Of a stretch of DNA of 64,000 nt, positions 17,872-26,885 are shown piece after piece. Source of the stretch: Legionella sp. PC1000 (GTDB taxonomy: Bacteria; Pseudomonadota; Gammaproteobacteria; Legionellales; Legionellaceae); contig NZ_CP059400.1 of NCBI RefSeq assembly GCF_014109805.1, positions 528,001 through 592,000 on the forward strand, written 5' to 3'. The position numbers and the translations under genes are program-made. The first letter of the stretch is position 1. The number at the start of each line of letters is the position of its first letter. The notes beneath the pieces were generated by a model. It was not told the DNA's origin, did not search any database, and saw nothing but the letters and a program-made list of their open reading frames with translations.

Positions 17872-18276
17872 ATGAATCGATATACGGGAGAATGTTTATG
17901 TGGGACATGCCGCTATGTGATTACCGGGCAAAAGCCCGCAGCAATGTATTTATGTCATTGCAGTCGATGTAGAAAAGAAACTGGCTCGATTCATGGGGCT
18001 AGTGTTTTTTTTGATGATGCTCAATTAACTTGGGAGAGTGGTGAAAAAAATATCGGCTATTTCAAACTGAAAGATACCAGAAAAGAACGTATGTTTTGCA
18101 AGACGTGTGGATGCCCGCTCCCTAGACAAGATAAAAAAGGCAATGTTGTTTTACCCGCAGGGACACTGGATAATGATACTTATCTAGAACCAACCGCTCA
18201 TATTTTCTATACAAGTCGGTCCTCCTGGGAAGACAAACTAATGCATTTGCCGCGATTTGATGAGTTGCCAAAATGA
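17872..18276 (+). CDS. GFA-family zinc-binding protein
   Basis: This 134-residue protein matches the GFA/CENP-V fold. It has C8LC10GTC13RY, then CHCSRCRKETGS, then CKTCGCPL. These cysteines bind two zinc ions in glutathione-dependent formaldehyde-activating enzyme and relatives. The usual GS motif after the second cluster is present. Most family members have no proven activity; formaldehyde or thiol-adduct handling is a guess. RBS AGGAGAG is strong. A 32-codon frame overlaps its stop as ATGA. Confidence 0.85.
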   Translation: MNRYTGECLCGTCRYVITGQKPAAMYLCHCSRCRKETGSIHGASVFFDDAQLTWESGEKNIGYFKLKDTRKERMFCKTCGCPLPRQDKKGNVVLPAGTLDNDTYLEPTAHIFYTSRSSWEDKLMHLPRFDELPK

Positions 18277-18371
18277 GACTGAAGTATATAAATGAAGCCA
18301 GTCCAGAGCTGAGTGAAAAAGATGATTCGCTTAAGGAAGATGCATGGGTGGATTTAAATAGTCCATTCTGA
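18273..18371 (+). CDS. Possible tiny coupled ORF
   Basis: A 32-codon frame starts in an ATGA overlap with the GFA gene stop and encodes a hydrophilic, acidic peptide (MRLKYINEASPELSEKDDSL and on). The overlap would allow translational coupling. It may also be the relic of a longer gene or chance. Confidence 0.25.
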   Translation: MRLKYINEASPELSEKDDSLKEDAWVDLNSPF

Positions 18372-18444
18372 TTTCAAATATACCTGTTTGCATATTGTTT
18401 ACTATAATATGATTAATTTAATATCATTTTATAGGAGAGCAGAT

Positions 18445-19575
18445 ATGTGGAAAAAAGGCGCCTCATTAAAGGGCGGAAGCAGCTTTTTTATACAGAACTC
18501 CTCCCGCCGATTCTCTACTGCTGTAGATTACATTTTTAAACTCGATTCCAACATGTGGTCGACATCAAGAAGCAAAAGAGGGCAACTTTCTTATCTCCCA
18601 ATGTCTTATGGCGGGAGTGTGTTAACACCATCAAATGCTCTATGGAAATTAAGAACGCTTGCAGCAACAAATTGTTTGGCAAGAACAATGAGTGTCAGCG
18701 AATTTGACCTGGACTTTCCACTTTTTGAAGGGACTTCAGCTAAAGTTCCTACAGGATTGCGTGGTCATTCTCAATTAGTGAAATTTCTGGAGGATGGAAC
18801 TGTAGATGAAAAAAAAACAACAAGCGCTTTTAAGGGGCATCATAAACAGACTGGTGAAGGATTTGAAGGCTCTGCACTGTCTTTTTCCCATCAATGGACT
18901 ATCTATCATTTTTGTACGCTTGTTTCCGGAAAAACAAGTATTGTTTTGGCCGATCAAACAGTGATCCCTGATAATTTTATGTTTGTCCAAGGAGCTGAAG
19001 AAGAAGCAACAGGATATGATCCCTCAGGTAGTCCAGATACATTTACTTTCGAGCATGAGGTAACGGTGCAAGATGTGCCATTAATCGCTATTCCAGGAAG
19101 ATTACATCGACAAGGAATAAATCTGGTATTTTCTGCTAATCCCTATTTTATTGATCTGAAGAACAATGTAATACCAGAAGAAATAAAATCACTTGCAAGA
19201 CAAGCCACCCAAAGTTATCTAATAGCAAGTGCAATACAAAGAACGGGAAAACCAATACCAGGCCATCCTTATATCACTATGGAAGAGGCTGCGATGCAAC
19301 AAAAAAAAGTAATAGCTCAAAATATTAGCGTACTAGTTGAAACATTCGATATGACCTCTAAGGAAAAGGATACCTATTATGTACTGCTTCAGGAAGCGAG
19401 GGGGCAAAGACAGACAGTCCATTATACCCGTATTGAAGTTGAAGAAGAGCCAAAGGAGCAGTCATTGGAAGCAGGTGAAAGCACAGTAAAAATAGAAGAG
19501 ATTACAGATGAGGAAGCTGAAGCACTAGAAAAGAGCATGTTAGATGAAGATACTGGACCAAAAATTAAGAGTTGA
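18445..19575 (+). CDS. Hypothetical protein with presequence-like N-terminus, candidate effector
   Basis: This is a 376-residue protein from the ATG at 18445, which has AGGAGAG upstream; an earlier in-frame ATG at 18388 lacks an RBS. The first 27 residues have five basic and no acidic residues and are rich in Ser, Gly and Phe. They contain SSRRFSTAV, which fits an R-3 mitochondrial processing site. The body has no recognised domain. Segments such as WTIYHFCTLVSGKTSIVLADQ and PLIAIPGRLHRQGINLVFSA suggest an alpha/beta fold. The last 40 residues are very acidic (EEEPKEQ, EEITDEEAEALEKSMLDED), like the E-block in many Dot/Icm substrates. It lies next to the carrier gene and another protein with a presequence-like leader. 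Confidence 0.6.
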   Translation: MWKKGASLKGGSSFFIQNSSRRFSTAVDYIFKLDSNMWSTSRSKRGQLSYLPMSYGGSVLTPSNALWKLRTLAATNCLARTMSVSEFDLDFPLFEGTSAKVPTGLRGHSQLVKFLEDGTVDEKKTTSAFKGHHKQTGEGFEGSALSFSHQWTIYHFCTLVSGKTSIVLADQTVIPDNFMFVQGAEEEATGYDPSGSPDTFTFEHEVTVQDVPLIAIPGRLHRQGINLVFSANPYFIDLKNNVIPEEIKSLARQATQSYLIASAIQRTGKPIPGHPYITMEEAAMQQKKVIAQNISVLVETFDMTSKEKDTYYVLLQEARGQRQTVHYTRIEVEEEPKEQSLEAGESTVKIEEITDEEAEALEKSMLDEDTGPKIKS

Positions 19576-19703
19576 ATAAATATTTATACTCAAAATGATT
19601 TCAAAATCTTGAGAATAGAATGTGGTTTTTGAAAGTAAATTTGCTAACTTGAGTAAATTTTATTAAAATCATTCTGCTTTATTGGGTATTCTATTAATTT
19701 TAG

Positions 19704-20048
19704 ATGAGTATATTTATGATGATGAAGTCAATGATTAGGCCATTTGCGTCTCGAAGTTCTACTTTTTTTCAATCTTCTTTACAGAGATATGGTCGATCAT
19801 ACAGTGAAGCTGCGTATAAAGTTCGCTTAATGGAAAAAAATGGCGATAGAATTGGGGTAATCACCTCAAAAGAAAATGATATTGAAAAACTATCAAAATT
19901 AAAAGAAGAATTAGCAGCGAAAGATTACGAAGTTTACTCTGTAAAACCAGATGAAATTATGGTTGTACAAAATAAAGGTAAATTTCTAAAAGACATTGAT
20001 GAGGCTGCAAAATTGGTTGAAGAGAATACCTCTAAATTTCAACCTTAG
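19704..20048 (+). CDS. Small protein with presequence-like N-terminus
   Basis: This is a 114-residue protein. Residues 5-36 (MMKSMIRPFASRSSTFFQSS then LQRYGRSYSEAA) are basic, Ser/Arg/Phe-rich and acid-free for about 33 residues, with an R-S-Y-S site typical of mitochondrial presequences. The mature part (about 75 residues) reads as a compact beta-alpha-beta unit: YKVRLMEKNGDRIGVITS, a Lys/Glu helix LSKLKEELAAKDYEVYSV, then EIMVVQNKGKFLKDIDEAAKLV. No SD is visible before 19704, and the triple ATG from 19716 is an alternative start. No function is recognised. Host mitochondrial targeting is inference. Confidence 0.55.
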   Translation: MSIFMMMKSMIRPFASRSSTFFQSSLQRYGRSYSEAAYKVRLMEKNGDRIGVITSKENDIEKLSKLKEELAAKDYEVYSVKPDEIMVVQNKGKFLKDIDEAAKLVEENTSKFQP

Positions 20049-20267
20049 TTTTTAGAGCAGTTATTTCCACGTTAATTTTTAAAACTCTTGGAATGTTGGT
20101 GAGCCCTGAACCGTTCACCAATCACCTGGATTTTTTCGATATTCGTCATTTTATATTTTAATTCCAACCCACAAAAAATATTTTTAAACTAAGGAAGCAT
20201 GCAATATTCACGGTGATCAATATATATTCTATAATGTCAAACTTGGAGCACTTGAGAGAATAGGAAT

Positions 20268-21350
20268 ATGACGAAACCCATTATTGTCGCTACTAAAAAA
20301 AGCGAATTTTTTATAACTATTGCTAAAAACGGTATTCATAGTTTTGTCATGCTGGGGGTTATGGTAGATGGAAAACCTGAACTTTTAGCGAAGGTAGGTA
20401 AAGGGAATGTTATCGATGAAGACTTCGGAATAAGTTGTACTCACCTGTATGGAAAAATTTTGGGAAGTCATTCTGATGCGTCATTAATGGATGAAAGGAG
20501 GAATAGAAGAGACGCAGCCATTAGTTATCAAGCATACTCCATAACGTATGAGCACTATTTAGAATTTTTAGCGATAACAAGAGATATTCATCAGAATCAG
20601 CTTGAATACTATAAAGAAAGAAAAGTTCGAAACGTCCCATTGGAGCAATTAACCTATCCAGAAAAAGGTGTACATTATCTTAGACGTGGCATCAAATGTT
20701 ATATTCCAGAAGAAGAACCTTCAGGACGAATCACATTCAGACATCAAAAAGTTGTTACTTTTGGCAAGGCAAGCACTTTTAGTAATGCGCAAATTCGTCA
20801 AGGTATCATTGAAGGGGCAAGAGAAATTAATGCATCGAACACATGTCGTACTACAGCATGTGATATTCTTAATTACACCTTACAATATTCTCCTAATGTT
20901 CCTTCTTTATTTGTTTTTGGGTTTGATTACAAAATAAATTTGGTAGGAGGACAACTACCTCAAAATGGATTTTATATTCTTCCACCACCACCAAATTGTT
21001 TTAAGGTAAATCCTACTCAAAGAGAAGTGCTCAACGAACTGTATCAAAAACTTCTGGATCTTCCCACGAATCATCCCAATTTAGGGGTTACACGACAAAA
21101 ATTTGACAAATTAAAACACCTGTATCAAGAAATAGCAGGTGAACCTCAATTATCATTGAATGAACTTTTAACTAAAATTACGGATCACAGAACATGCAAT
21201 TACTCCTTGTTTAATGTTCGTAGAAGTCGAAGTATTTTTAGCGGCTTGGTTGAAGCACTTGGGTTTAAAACAGGCACCCAACAAGCTTATGACCGAATGA
21301 CAAAAACGGTAACTGAAGAAATCGAAAAGGAACATAGTGCGACGCCATAA
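20268..21350 (+). CDS. Hypothetical protein, candidate effector
   Basis: This 360-residue soluble protein begins with strands (PIIVATKKSEFFITIAKNGIHSFVMLGVMV) that look like a beta sheet displaying ligand or cofactor. The central block INASNTCRTTACDILNYTL, with two cysteines, could hold a nucleophile. A polyproline loop LPPPPNCF follows. There is no signal peptide or membrane segment. The C-terminus is basic then acidic (TVTEEIEKEHSATP). AGGAA precedes the ATG. I do not recognise the family. A cysteine-hydrolase fold is possible but not shown. Confidence 0.6.
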   Translation: MTKPIIVATKKSEFFITIAKNGIHSFVMLGVMVDGKPELLAKVGKGNVIDEDFGISCTHLYGKILGSHSDASLMDERRNRRDAAISYQAYSITYEHYLEFLAITRDIHQNQLEYYKERKVRNVPLEQLTYPEKGVHYLRRGIKCYIPEEEPSGRITFRHQKVVTFGKASTFSNAQIRQGIIEGAREINASNTCRTTACDILNYTLQYSPNVPSLFVFGFDYKINLVGGQLPQNGFYILPPPPNCFKVNPTQREVLNELYQKLLDLPTNHPNLGVTRQKFDKLKHLYQEIAGEPQLSLNELLTKITDHRTCNYSLFNVRRSRSIFSGLVEALGFKTGTQQAYDRMTKTVTEEIEKEHSATP

Positions 21351-21405
21351 CATATAAAAGAGAAAATGCCCCTCAGATGATTTTCTGCTTATTCAATGGA
21401 CACCA

Positions 21406-21425
21406 AGTCGGCTCTAAAGCCGACT
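21406..21425. repeat. Palindrome between convergent genes
   Basis: AGTCGGCT-CTAA-AGCCGACT is a perfect 8-bp stem in the gap between two convergent genes. No T-run follows on either strand. It may act as a weak terminator or belong to the dispersed palindromes. Confidence 0.45.
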
Positions 21426-21522
21426 AATCGCAACTATTCTTGCGCTGTGGATGCAGCAACCAAGTGGGTGCTCTTTATTTTCATGAACTATTTCATTAAA
21501 AACGGATATGCAAATAAATAAT

Positions 21523-23043
21523 TTATTTCATTTGTACAAGTTCATAATAGTATGGAGATATGGGTTTCCCCCTTCCCTGGCTATGCGACCAGAGTTTCTT
21601 CGGAGGGTCAAGCACTGCTATTCTGCTACTGATGTAAGGTAAATTAAAATCACTGGGATCTGTAGCAATTAAAATTAAAATCTTTCCAGAGGGCATTGTT
21701 GCACTTGACCAATATTGATACATCAAACTATTCATGCCAAAAATATGTCTTCCGATAACAGGATAAATGTTTTGGATTTTTCCATGTTCCAATAGTTTTT
21801 TTTGATAAAATGCAAGCTCACTCCCTATATTATATGCATCTAATGGAACAAGAATAGGCTCGTTATTTCTTGTATCGCTCACATTTTTTGCTAAATCATG
21901 GAACTGTTCCGTCATATTTTCCCAGGAAATCATTTTTTGAAAAAACGTTTTTGAAGCTTTTTCAGAGACTCCAAATGCTATCATGCTGATTAAGAGAGCA
22001 TAGCAAGGCAATAAAAAAAATGAGATTAGATGCCATTCCTTGTGGAATTTGTTTTTAGAAATCAGTAGTGCAAGCCAAGGAATAATAGCGATTAGTCCGG
22101 GGCCTATCCAATCCAGTCTAATAGAATGATTAAGACTATATACTCCAAAAAAACCCAGAGGAAACAGCGTGAATATTTGCAGAAAGCGTTTTGTCTTTAC
22201 TTCAATGTTGATCGATTTTTTATTCCATAAGAGATAAAGGCCCATTACGCCCGAAGGCAATAAAAACAGGAATACCAAACCAATAAAATGATGGAAGGAA
22301 AAACGATGGGCCGGCTTAAATCGACGTACGCTTTGAAATACAAATGAAGCCCATTCATGCATGAAATTCCAATAAATTACTGGGGTAAAAATGAGTAGGG
22401 CAATCAATGCGCAAAGATAAGGTTCTTTCTTGATAAACCAATATCGGGTTGAAGGTACTGTGATTAAATAAATAAGTACAGCAGGGCCAAGTAATACAAT
22501 TGTATATTTGGACAACATTCCTAAACCAAGCCATATACCTGCTTTGTACCAGGATTTAGATTCATCGAAAATAAATATGCGATAAAAATAATAGAGTGCG
22601 GCTGACCAACAAACCAGAACCGGTTGATCAGGTGTTATTATGGTAGACTGTATAAAATAAAATGGCATGAGTGAGAGTAATAATACTGCGTACAGTCCGG
22701 AGCCTCGATGAATTAATTCAGTTAATTTGAAACTGAAAAAGGCGGCTCCTGCCCAACAAAGCAGTGCAGGAATACGAACAGCAAATTCACTGGTACCAAA
22801 AATCAAAGTAGAAATTTTGATAAGCAAAGCGACCATGGGAGGATGGTCCAGATAACCAAAATCGAGATGTTGTGAATAATTCCAGTAATAGGTTTCTTCA
22901 ACAAACAAGTTGTGTGAACCAATGCCTAAAAAACGGACGGCCAGGGAAACCAAAATAATTGAAAAAGTGAATAATATGCTCATATTTTGGCTTACTCCAT
23001 TACGAGTAAGAGCAATATTTTCGGATTTAAGTATGGAAGTCAT
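21523..23043 (-). CDS. ArnT/PMT-type membrane glycosyltransferase (GT39/GT83-like)
   Basis: This 506-residue inner-membrane protein has about 12 hydrophobic segments. The first periplasmic loop has ETYYWNYSQHLDFGYLDHPPMVALLI, the acidic catalytic loop typical of lipid-linked-sugar transferases of the ArnT/Dpm-mannosyltransferase superfamily. The next segment, SEFAVRIPALLCW, is also typical. It would move a sugar from an undecaprenyl-phosphate donor onto lipid A, a glycan or a protein. RBS AGGGA lies before the ATG. It is a single gene without sugar-synthesis neighbours, so the donor sugar is unknown. Confidence 0.85.
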   Translation of the reverse strand: MTSILKSENIALTRNGVSQNMSILFTFSIILVSLAVRFLGIGSHNLFVEETYYWNYSQHLDFGYLDHPPMVALLIKISTLIFGTSEFAVRIPALLCWAGAAFFSFKLTELIHRGSGLYAVLLLSLMPFYFIQSTIITPDQPVLVCWSAALYYFYRIFIFDESKSWYKAGIWLGLGMLSKYTIVLLGPAVLIYLITVPSTRYWFIKKEPYLCALIALLIFTPVIYWNFMHEWASFVFQSVRRFKPAHRFSFHHFIGLVFLFLLPSGVMGLYLLWNKKSINIEVKTKRFLQIFTLFPLGFFGVYSLNHSIRLDWIGPGLIAIIPWLALLISKNKFHKEWHLISFFLLPCYALLISMIAFGVSEKASKTFFQKMISWENMTEQFHDLAKNVSDTRNNEPILVPLDAYNIGSELAFYQKKLLEHGKIQNIYPVIGRHIFGMNSLMYQYWSSATMPSGKILILIATDPSDFNLPYISSRIAVLDPPKKLWSHSQGRGKPISPYYYELVQMK

Positions 23044-23186
23044 TATCCCTGTACTGAAAACTTAAACAGGTCACATCTTATCCTTTTTAAGGACACTAAG
23101 CAAAGTAATAATTCTTAATTATTTGATTTTATTTGGATGATAAAATCAGGAAGAATGGCAGCTTAAAGGGGTGGATAAATTTGGTG

Positions 23187-23413
23187 TTGGGTCTAAAGGC
23201 CTGAGGTATCGTCAGTTTTTGATAAGAAACCTCCACTAATTTTTTCGCCTGCATATCGCGCTTAATTTTCTCGCCTACGTACCGCGCTTTATGCGCGGTA
23301 CGTAGAGAAATTTAAGCGGTACGTAGATATTAAAGCGGTACGTAGATATTCTGATTTAAAAACTGACAAATTGTCCGGAAAATGAGAATATCCCTCAGGT
23401 CATGTTGACCCAA
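23187..23413. repeat. MITE-like dispersed element with both arms
   Basis: The left arm runs TTGGGTCTAAAGGCCTGAGG then TATCGTCAGTTTTTG. The right arm contains AAAACTGAC and ends CCTCAGGTCATGTTGACCCAA, an inverted copy. The middle holds the palindrome TACCGCGCTTTATGCGCGGTA and short direct repeats of GCGGTACGTAGA. No coding frame is present. It is one of at least five copies in the window. Confidence 0.7.
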
Positions 23414-23483
23414 TACTTTTGAATGAATTTTTATATTTATATTTGCTTTTTTGAATTTGATCTATGTAACAAAAAGCGCACTC

Positions 23484-24362
23484 CTAGTTGGCATTAAAAA
23501 TTTTTATCGCAAGAGTACTTTGAGGATATTCCGTTTTCTTTCGTATATCTTCCAAACTCGTAAAGAAATTAAATGTCCAATTGCGATCTTGATACGAAGC
23601 AGTATTGCGTCCTGATGTTTTACCTGCATCTCGCTCAAGAAATCCTTTTTCCAAGTCAGAATCTGCAATGTTAACCATGGCATGAATTGGATTGGATGCA
23701 TCCCTCTTAACCAAACAAACGCCTTGATTTAAACCGATATCTTCAAAATCACAATCAACGATCTTATATTTTGTTTTGCTGGTCAGTGCTTGAATAAGTA
23801 CTTGAATGTCTGCAACTTGTGTACTCACCTTAATTTCAAAAATAGCTTTTTCCTTATTGTAGGTAATACTTACATTATTTCTATTTAAAGTATTATCATA
23901 TTTGTGCAAGAGCTTTAAAATTTCACTTTTCTCATTTCGGATATTTACTTTTTTGGTACCGCACGATAATGAAATGAGATACATTACATTCTGTTTTGTC
24001 TTGGGTTCAGATTCTGATATAAAATCTTTAACGTCTCCCTGCATGGCTACGACATGCTCTGTTGAAGCCAAACACGAAACCGGTAAGGTAGGCGCTTTAG
24101 GCGCCCTTGAAATAAGATAATGCTCTTTATCTACCTTGCGTTTTTTTACCATGGAAGTATTTACTTCAACTGTTCTCCCATGGAACATATAAGCTGAATA
24201 ACCTGATTCACGCGATGTATGCAGGGGAGTTTCTGAGTGATGTTTCTTCATGAACTCATCGATTTTCTTTTGCTCATCCTCATCTTCTACAGGAACAATT
24301 TTTTTGCCAACTTCTTTATAATAGTGCTGTTCACGTTGGCTTGACATGCGTTTTCTTTTCAT
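23484..24362 (-). CDS. Hypothetical protein with nuclear-localisation-like motifs
   Basis: This is a 292-residue soluble protein. The N-terminus MKRKRMSS and the segment V72KKRKVDKE (residues 72-80) are basic clusters; the second closely resembles the SV40-type monopartite NLS. The middle (about residues 125-230) has alternating strands and helices (NVMYLISLSCGTKKVNI, NVSITYNKEKAIFEIKVSTQ, ADIQVLIQALTSKTKYKIVDCDFEDI). The C-terminal region has no known motif. AAGG precedes the ATG. It sits beside ankyrin-type genes and is plausibly an effector aimed at the host nucleus. Function unknown. Confidence 0.6.
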   Translation of the reverse strand: MKRKRMSSQREQHYYKEVGKKIVPVEDEDEQKKIDEFMKKHHSETPLHTSRESGYSAYMFHGRTVEVNTSMVKKRKVDKEHYLISRAPKAPTLPVSCLASTEHVVAMQGDVKDFISESEPKTKQNVMYLISLSCGTKKVNIRNEKSEILKLLHKYDNTLNRNNVSITYNKEKAIFEIKVSTQVADIQVLIQALTSKTKYKIVDCDFEDIGLNQGVCLVKRDASNPIHAMVNIADSDLEKGFLERDAGKTSGRNTASYQDRNWTFNFFTSLEDIRKKTEYPQSTLAIKIFNAN

Positions 24363-24512
24363 GGGCCTTGTTGATCTAAATGATTCAATTAGAAAAATAA
24401 TTGAGCGATATTATATTAGAATAAAATTAAGAAATTATTAAGTCCAGGCTTTAAAAAGGGTAATTATGGTCCACACAAGATCCTCAATTGATTACTACAC
24501 ATGGATTCTTTT

Positions 24513-26483
24513 TTAAAGTTGATGTGTCGTGCTATGATCATATTGGGCATTAATGTCTACCCCATAGGTATCTTGCCCAAATTTTCTTAGCGTTTCCCAG
24601 GAGTTTGGAAATTTATAAGGATCAAAAAAGTGGAAGAAGCGATACATTGTTGAACCGTAGCTAATTACCTCTCCTTTGGAATTGGTTGTTAGGTTGAAAT
24701 GAAGTTGTAACGGTTTTTTAAATTCTTCTATTCGTTCTATAAAATTTTGCACTGACGTACTCTCTTTAACATAGTCCACGAGGGATTTTTTAAGAGCCTG
24801 CCAGTTGCCTTGATTATGTTGCACTCTCGCATTGATTAATTCAGACTCGAATGTCTGTGAATCAAATTCATCGGGTGATGCAGTAGACTTAGTTGCTGCA
24901 ATTGACTTTTGTTTTTGCAAAGTCCATTGGGAGATTTTTTCTACATTAGGAAGACCCGAATACGGTAACGCCTTTTCTCCAGCTAAAACACGTTCCAGAT
25001 TTCTGAATTGATGAAATTTTTTATGCAGCTGGGTTTGTTCTTCCTTGGTTTTGTATTGAATATGCTTTAAAAATTCATTTTCATCTTGATACGTTTTAAT
25101 TAAAAAAGCATCCTGGCTATAATGATAACGACCGATGATTTTATCGGCGATTTTTCTAGCATATTCTGCTGCGGTAAGCTGGATGTTTGTCTGGACTTTT
25201 TGGGTTCTATAGGACGACCCGTCGGGTTCATTTTTAGTCAAGGTATAAGTGGCTTTTGCATTAGGATTTGTTCCATTTGCAATAAGAGCTTGAATTATTG
25301 CAATATGGTGATCCATCGTTTGAAATGGATCATCCATGAGGTGAGTCATATTTTCGAGGTAGAAATGCAACAAAGACAAGCCTGTTACAGATACCTCCCT
25401 TCCGTCGCTATATGAATCATCTCCGAAGGGATCTGCATAGGTAATAGTTCGGGCAATGGTTTTATCAAATTCCGTTCCCTTTTCTTTTAACTCAGGCAAT
25501 AGTTTTAGAAAATCTAAGCCTCTTAATTTATTATCATACTTATCAAATAATTGAAAGATTAGATAATATGGTGACATTGTGGCTTGATGATTTAACGTTT
25601 TTGGGTCTGCTTTGCCTAGAAAGAAATCAAACAGGTTTTTATAGCCCATTTTTAGCGCGGACATTAAGGGGGTAAAACCATTATTGGGGTTGGTTACATC
25701 AAGAGTGGCACCATGGTCAAGCAGTAATTTTACTACGCGAAATACTGACTCTTCCCTTACATGGGTGATATATAAAACTCCGGCAGAGATCGCTTGTATT
25801 ATTGCAGGTAAGTTGAACGCATCTGATGTTTGGGTACTGGCCCCTTGTTCCAGTAAATACGTTAACATTGCCAGAGCATGTTCCTTGCCTTTAAGAACAG
25901 CCAAAATAGCCGGGTTGAGAATACTCATGTGACTGAGATCACCCGCTTTTTGAATGCTGCCCGCAGCGCTTATCACATTCTGCACCAAATCCATTCGACC
26001 GGCTTCAATGGCTACATGGATGGGTAACACATTGATATACTGCTTCTCAGGGATTAAACCTGCTTTTTTAAACGCTTCAAACAGATTCGCATGTTCTTTT
26101 AGCTTTGCCCAGGTAAACACTGGACTTTCTTTATCTTTTAGCACCCATTCGAAGAGCTGGTTTTTCTCGTGGGTAGAAAATGGAGAAAAATAGTTATTTG
26201 CAAGAATCTCTAGTGCAGATGGCATATCAGGTTTAGGCTTGAAGAATAAGTCTGCCCCGAGTTTAATTAATAATTGAAACCCTTTGAGCGAAGCTGTATG
26301 TATCGCCGCCTCAAGGGGAGTATGTACAAAATAAGAATGTTCATAGAATAGATCGAGGGTGTGATGTTCTTTAAGGACTGCACGAGCTTTGTTTTCGATG
26401 TCTTTTAATTGCTTCTCTATTTTTTTTCGATGTCTTATATCTGGATTAATTGCTTTAAATAATTGTTTTATGGACTTGCTCAT
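24513..26483 (-). CDS. Ankyrin-repeat protein, candidate effector
   Basis: This is a 656-residue protein from the ATG at 26483, which has AGGAAAAC upstream; an in-frame ATG at 26576 has no such support. Ankyrin-type repeats are visible: TPLEAAIHTASLKGFQLLIKLGADL, LPIHVAIEAGRMDLVQNVI, NPAILAVLKGKEHALAMLTYLLEQGAS, and NNGFTPLMSALKMGYKNLFDFFLG. A further LLHFYLENM segment leads into IIQALIANGTNPNAKATY. The C-terminal 250 residues are helical and charged with no known domain. Ankyrin arrays bind proteins; in Legionella they are a hallmark of Dot/Icm effectors. Its partner is unknown. Confidence 0.8.
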   Translation of the reverse strand: MSKSIKQLFKAINPDIRHRKKIEKQLKDIENKARAVLKEHHTLDLFYEHSYFVHTPLEAAIHTASLKGFQLLIKLGADLFFKPKPDMPSALEILANNYFSPFSTHEKNQLFEWVLKDKESPVFTWAKLKEHANLFEAFKKAGLIPEKQYINVLPIHVAIEAGRMDLVQNVISAAGSIQKAGDLSHMSILNPAILAVLKGKEHALAMLTYLLEQGASTQTSDAFNLPAIIQAISAGVLYITHVREESVFRVVKLLLDHGATLDVTNPNNGFTPLMSALKMGYKNLFDFFLGKADPKTLNHQATMSPYYLIFQLFDKYDNKLRGLDFLKLLPELKEKGTEFDKTIARTITYADPFGDDSYSDGREVSVTGLSLLHFYLENMTHLMDDPFQTMDHHIAIIQALIANGTNPNAKATYTLTKNEPDGSSYRTQKVQTNIQLTAAEYARKIADKIIGRYHYSQDAFLIKTYQDENEFLKHIQYKTKEEQTQLHKKFHQFRNLERVLAGEKALPYSGLPNVEKISQWTLQKQKSIAATKSTASPDEFDSQTFESELINARVQHNQGNWQALKKSLVDYVKESTSVQNFIERIEEFKKPLQLHFNLTTNSKGEVISYGSTMYRFFHFFDPYKFPNSWETLRKFGQDTYGVDINAQYDHSTTHQL

Positions 26484-26885
26484 GAGTTTTCCTAACATCA
26501 AGTGAATAAAAAGCAAGATTAATGAGAGTTCTGATATAAAAAACGCAATTTTTAATCTCGGTGTGCATTTTATCATCGCGCCTTATAATGCTCAAATAGA
26601 TTCTGGCTGCAAGCAGCCAGGCTACCTTACTATCTCTTGAACACATCTCTGCTACGCCTGTGGCTTGTCCGCCGGGATCCAGCATTCTAGAGCAGATCTT
26701 CTGGATTCCCCCGTACAACCCCGCGAACACGTCGTGGGGGCGGGATGTAGGGGTAGAGCGAGACAGGTTTTCCAGTACGATAGTTAGCGGATTCAGTTGC
26801 TGCAACCCGGGTTAGTCTGAGGCAGCTATCACAGGAACCCATGTCTACTATTCAAGAAGCAAGGGCATGCCATGGTGAGTAAGAG
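26484..26885. other. Intergenic region, locally GC-richer, with a REP-like palindrome
   Basis: CTGGCTGC-AA-GCAGCCAG near 26601-26620 belongs to the dispersed palindrome family. From about 26640 to 26880 the DNA is clearly richer in G+C than its neighbours and has an open minus-strand frame of poor quality. It reads like a remnant of foreign or mobile DNA. No gene is supported. Confidence 0.4.

Noticed and set aside
26455..26805. 116-codon minus-strand frame upstream of the ankyrin gene
   Set aside because: It runs through a REP-like palindrome and overlaps the start of a better supported gene. The protein looks like translated non-coding DNA.
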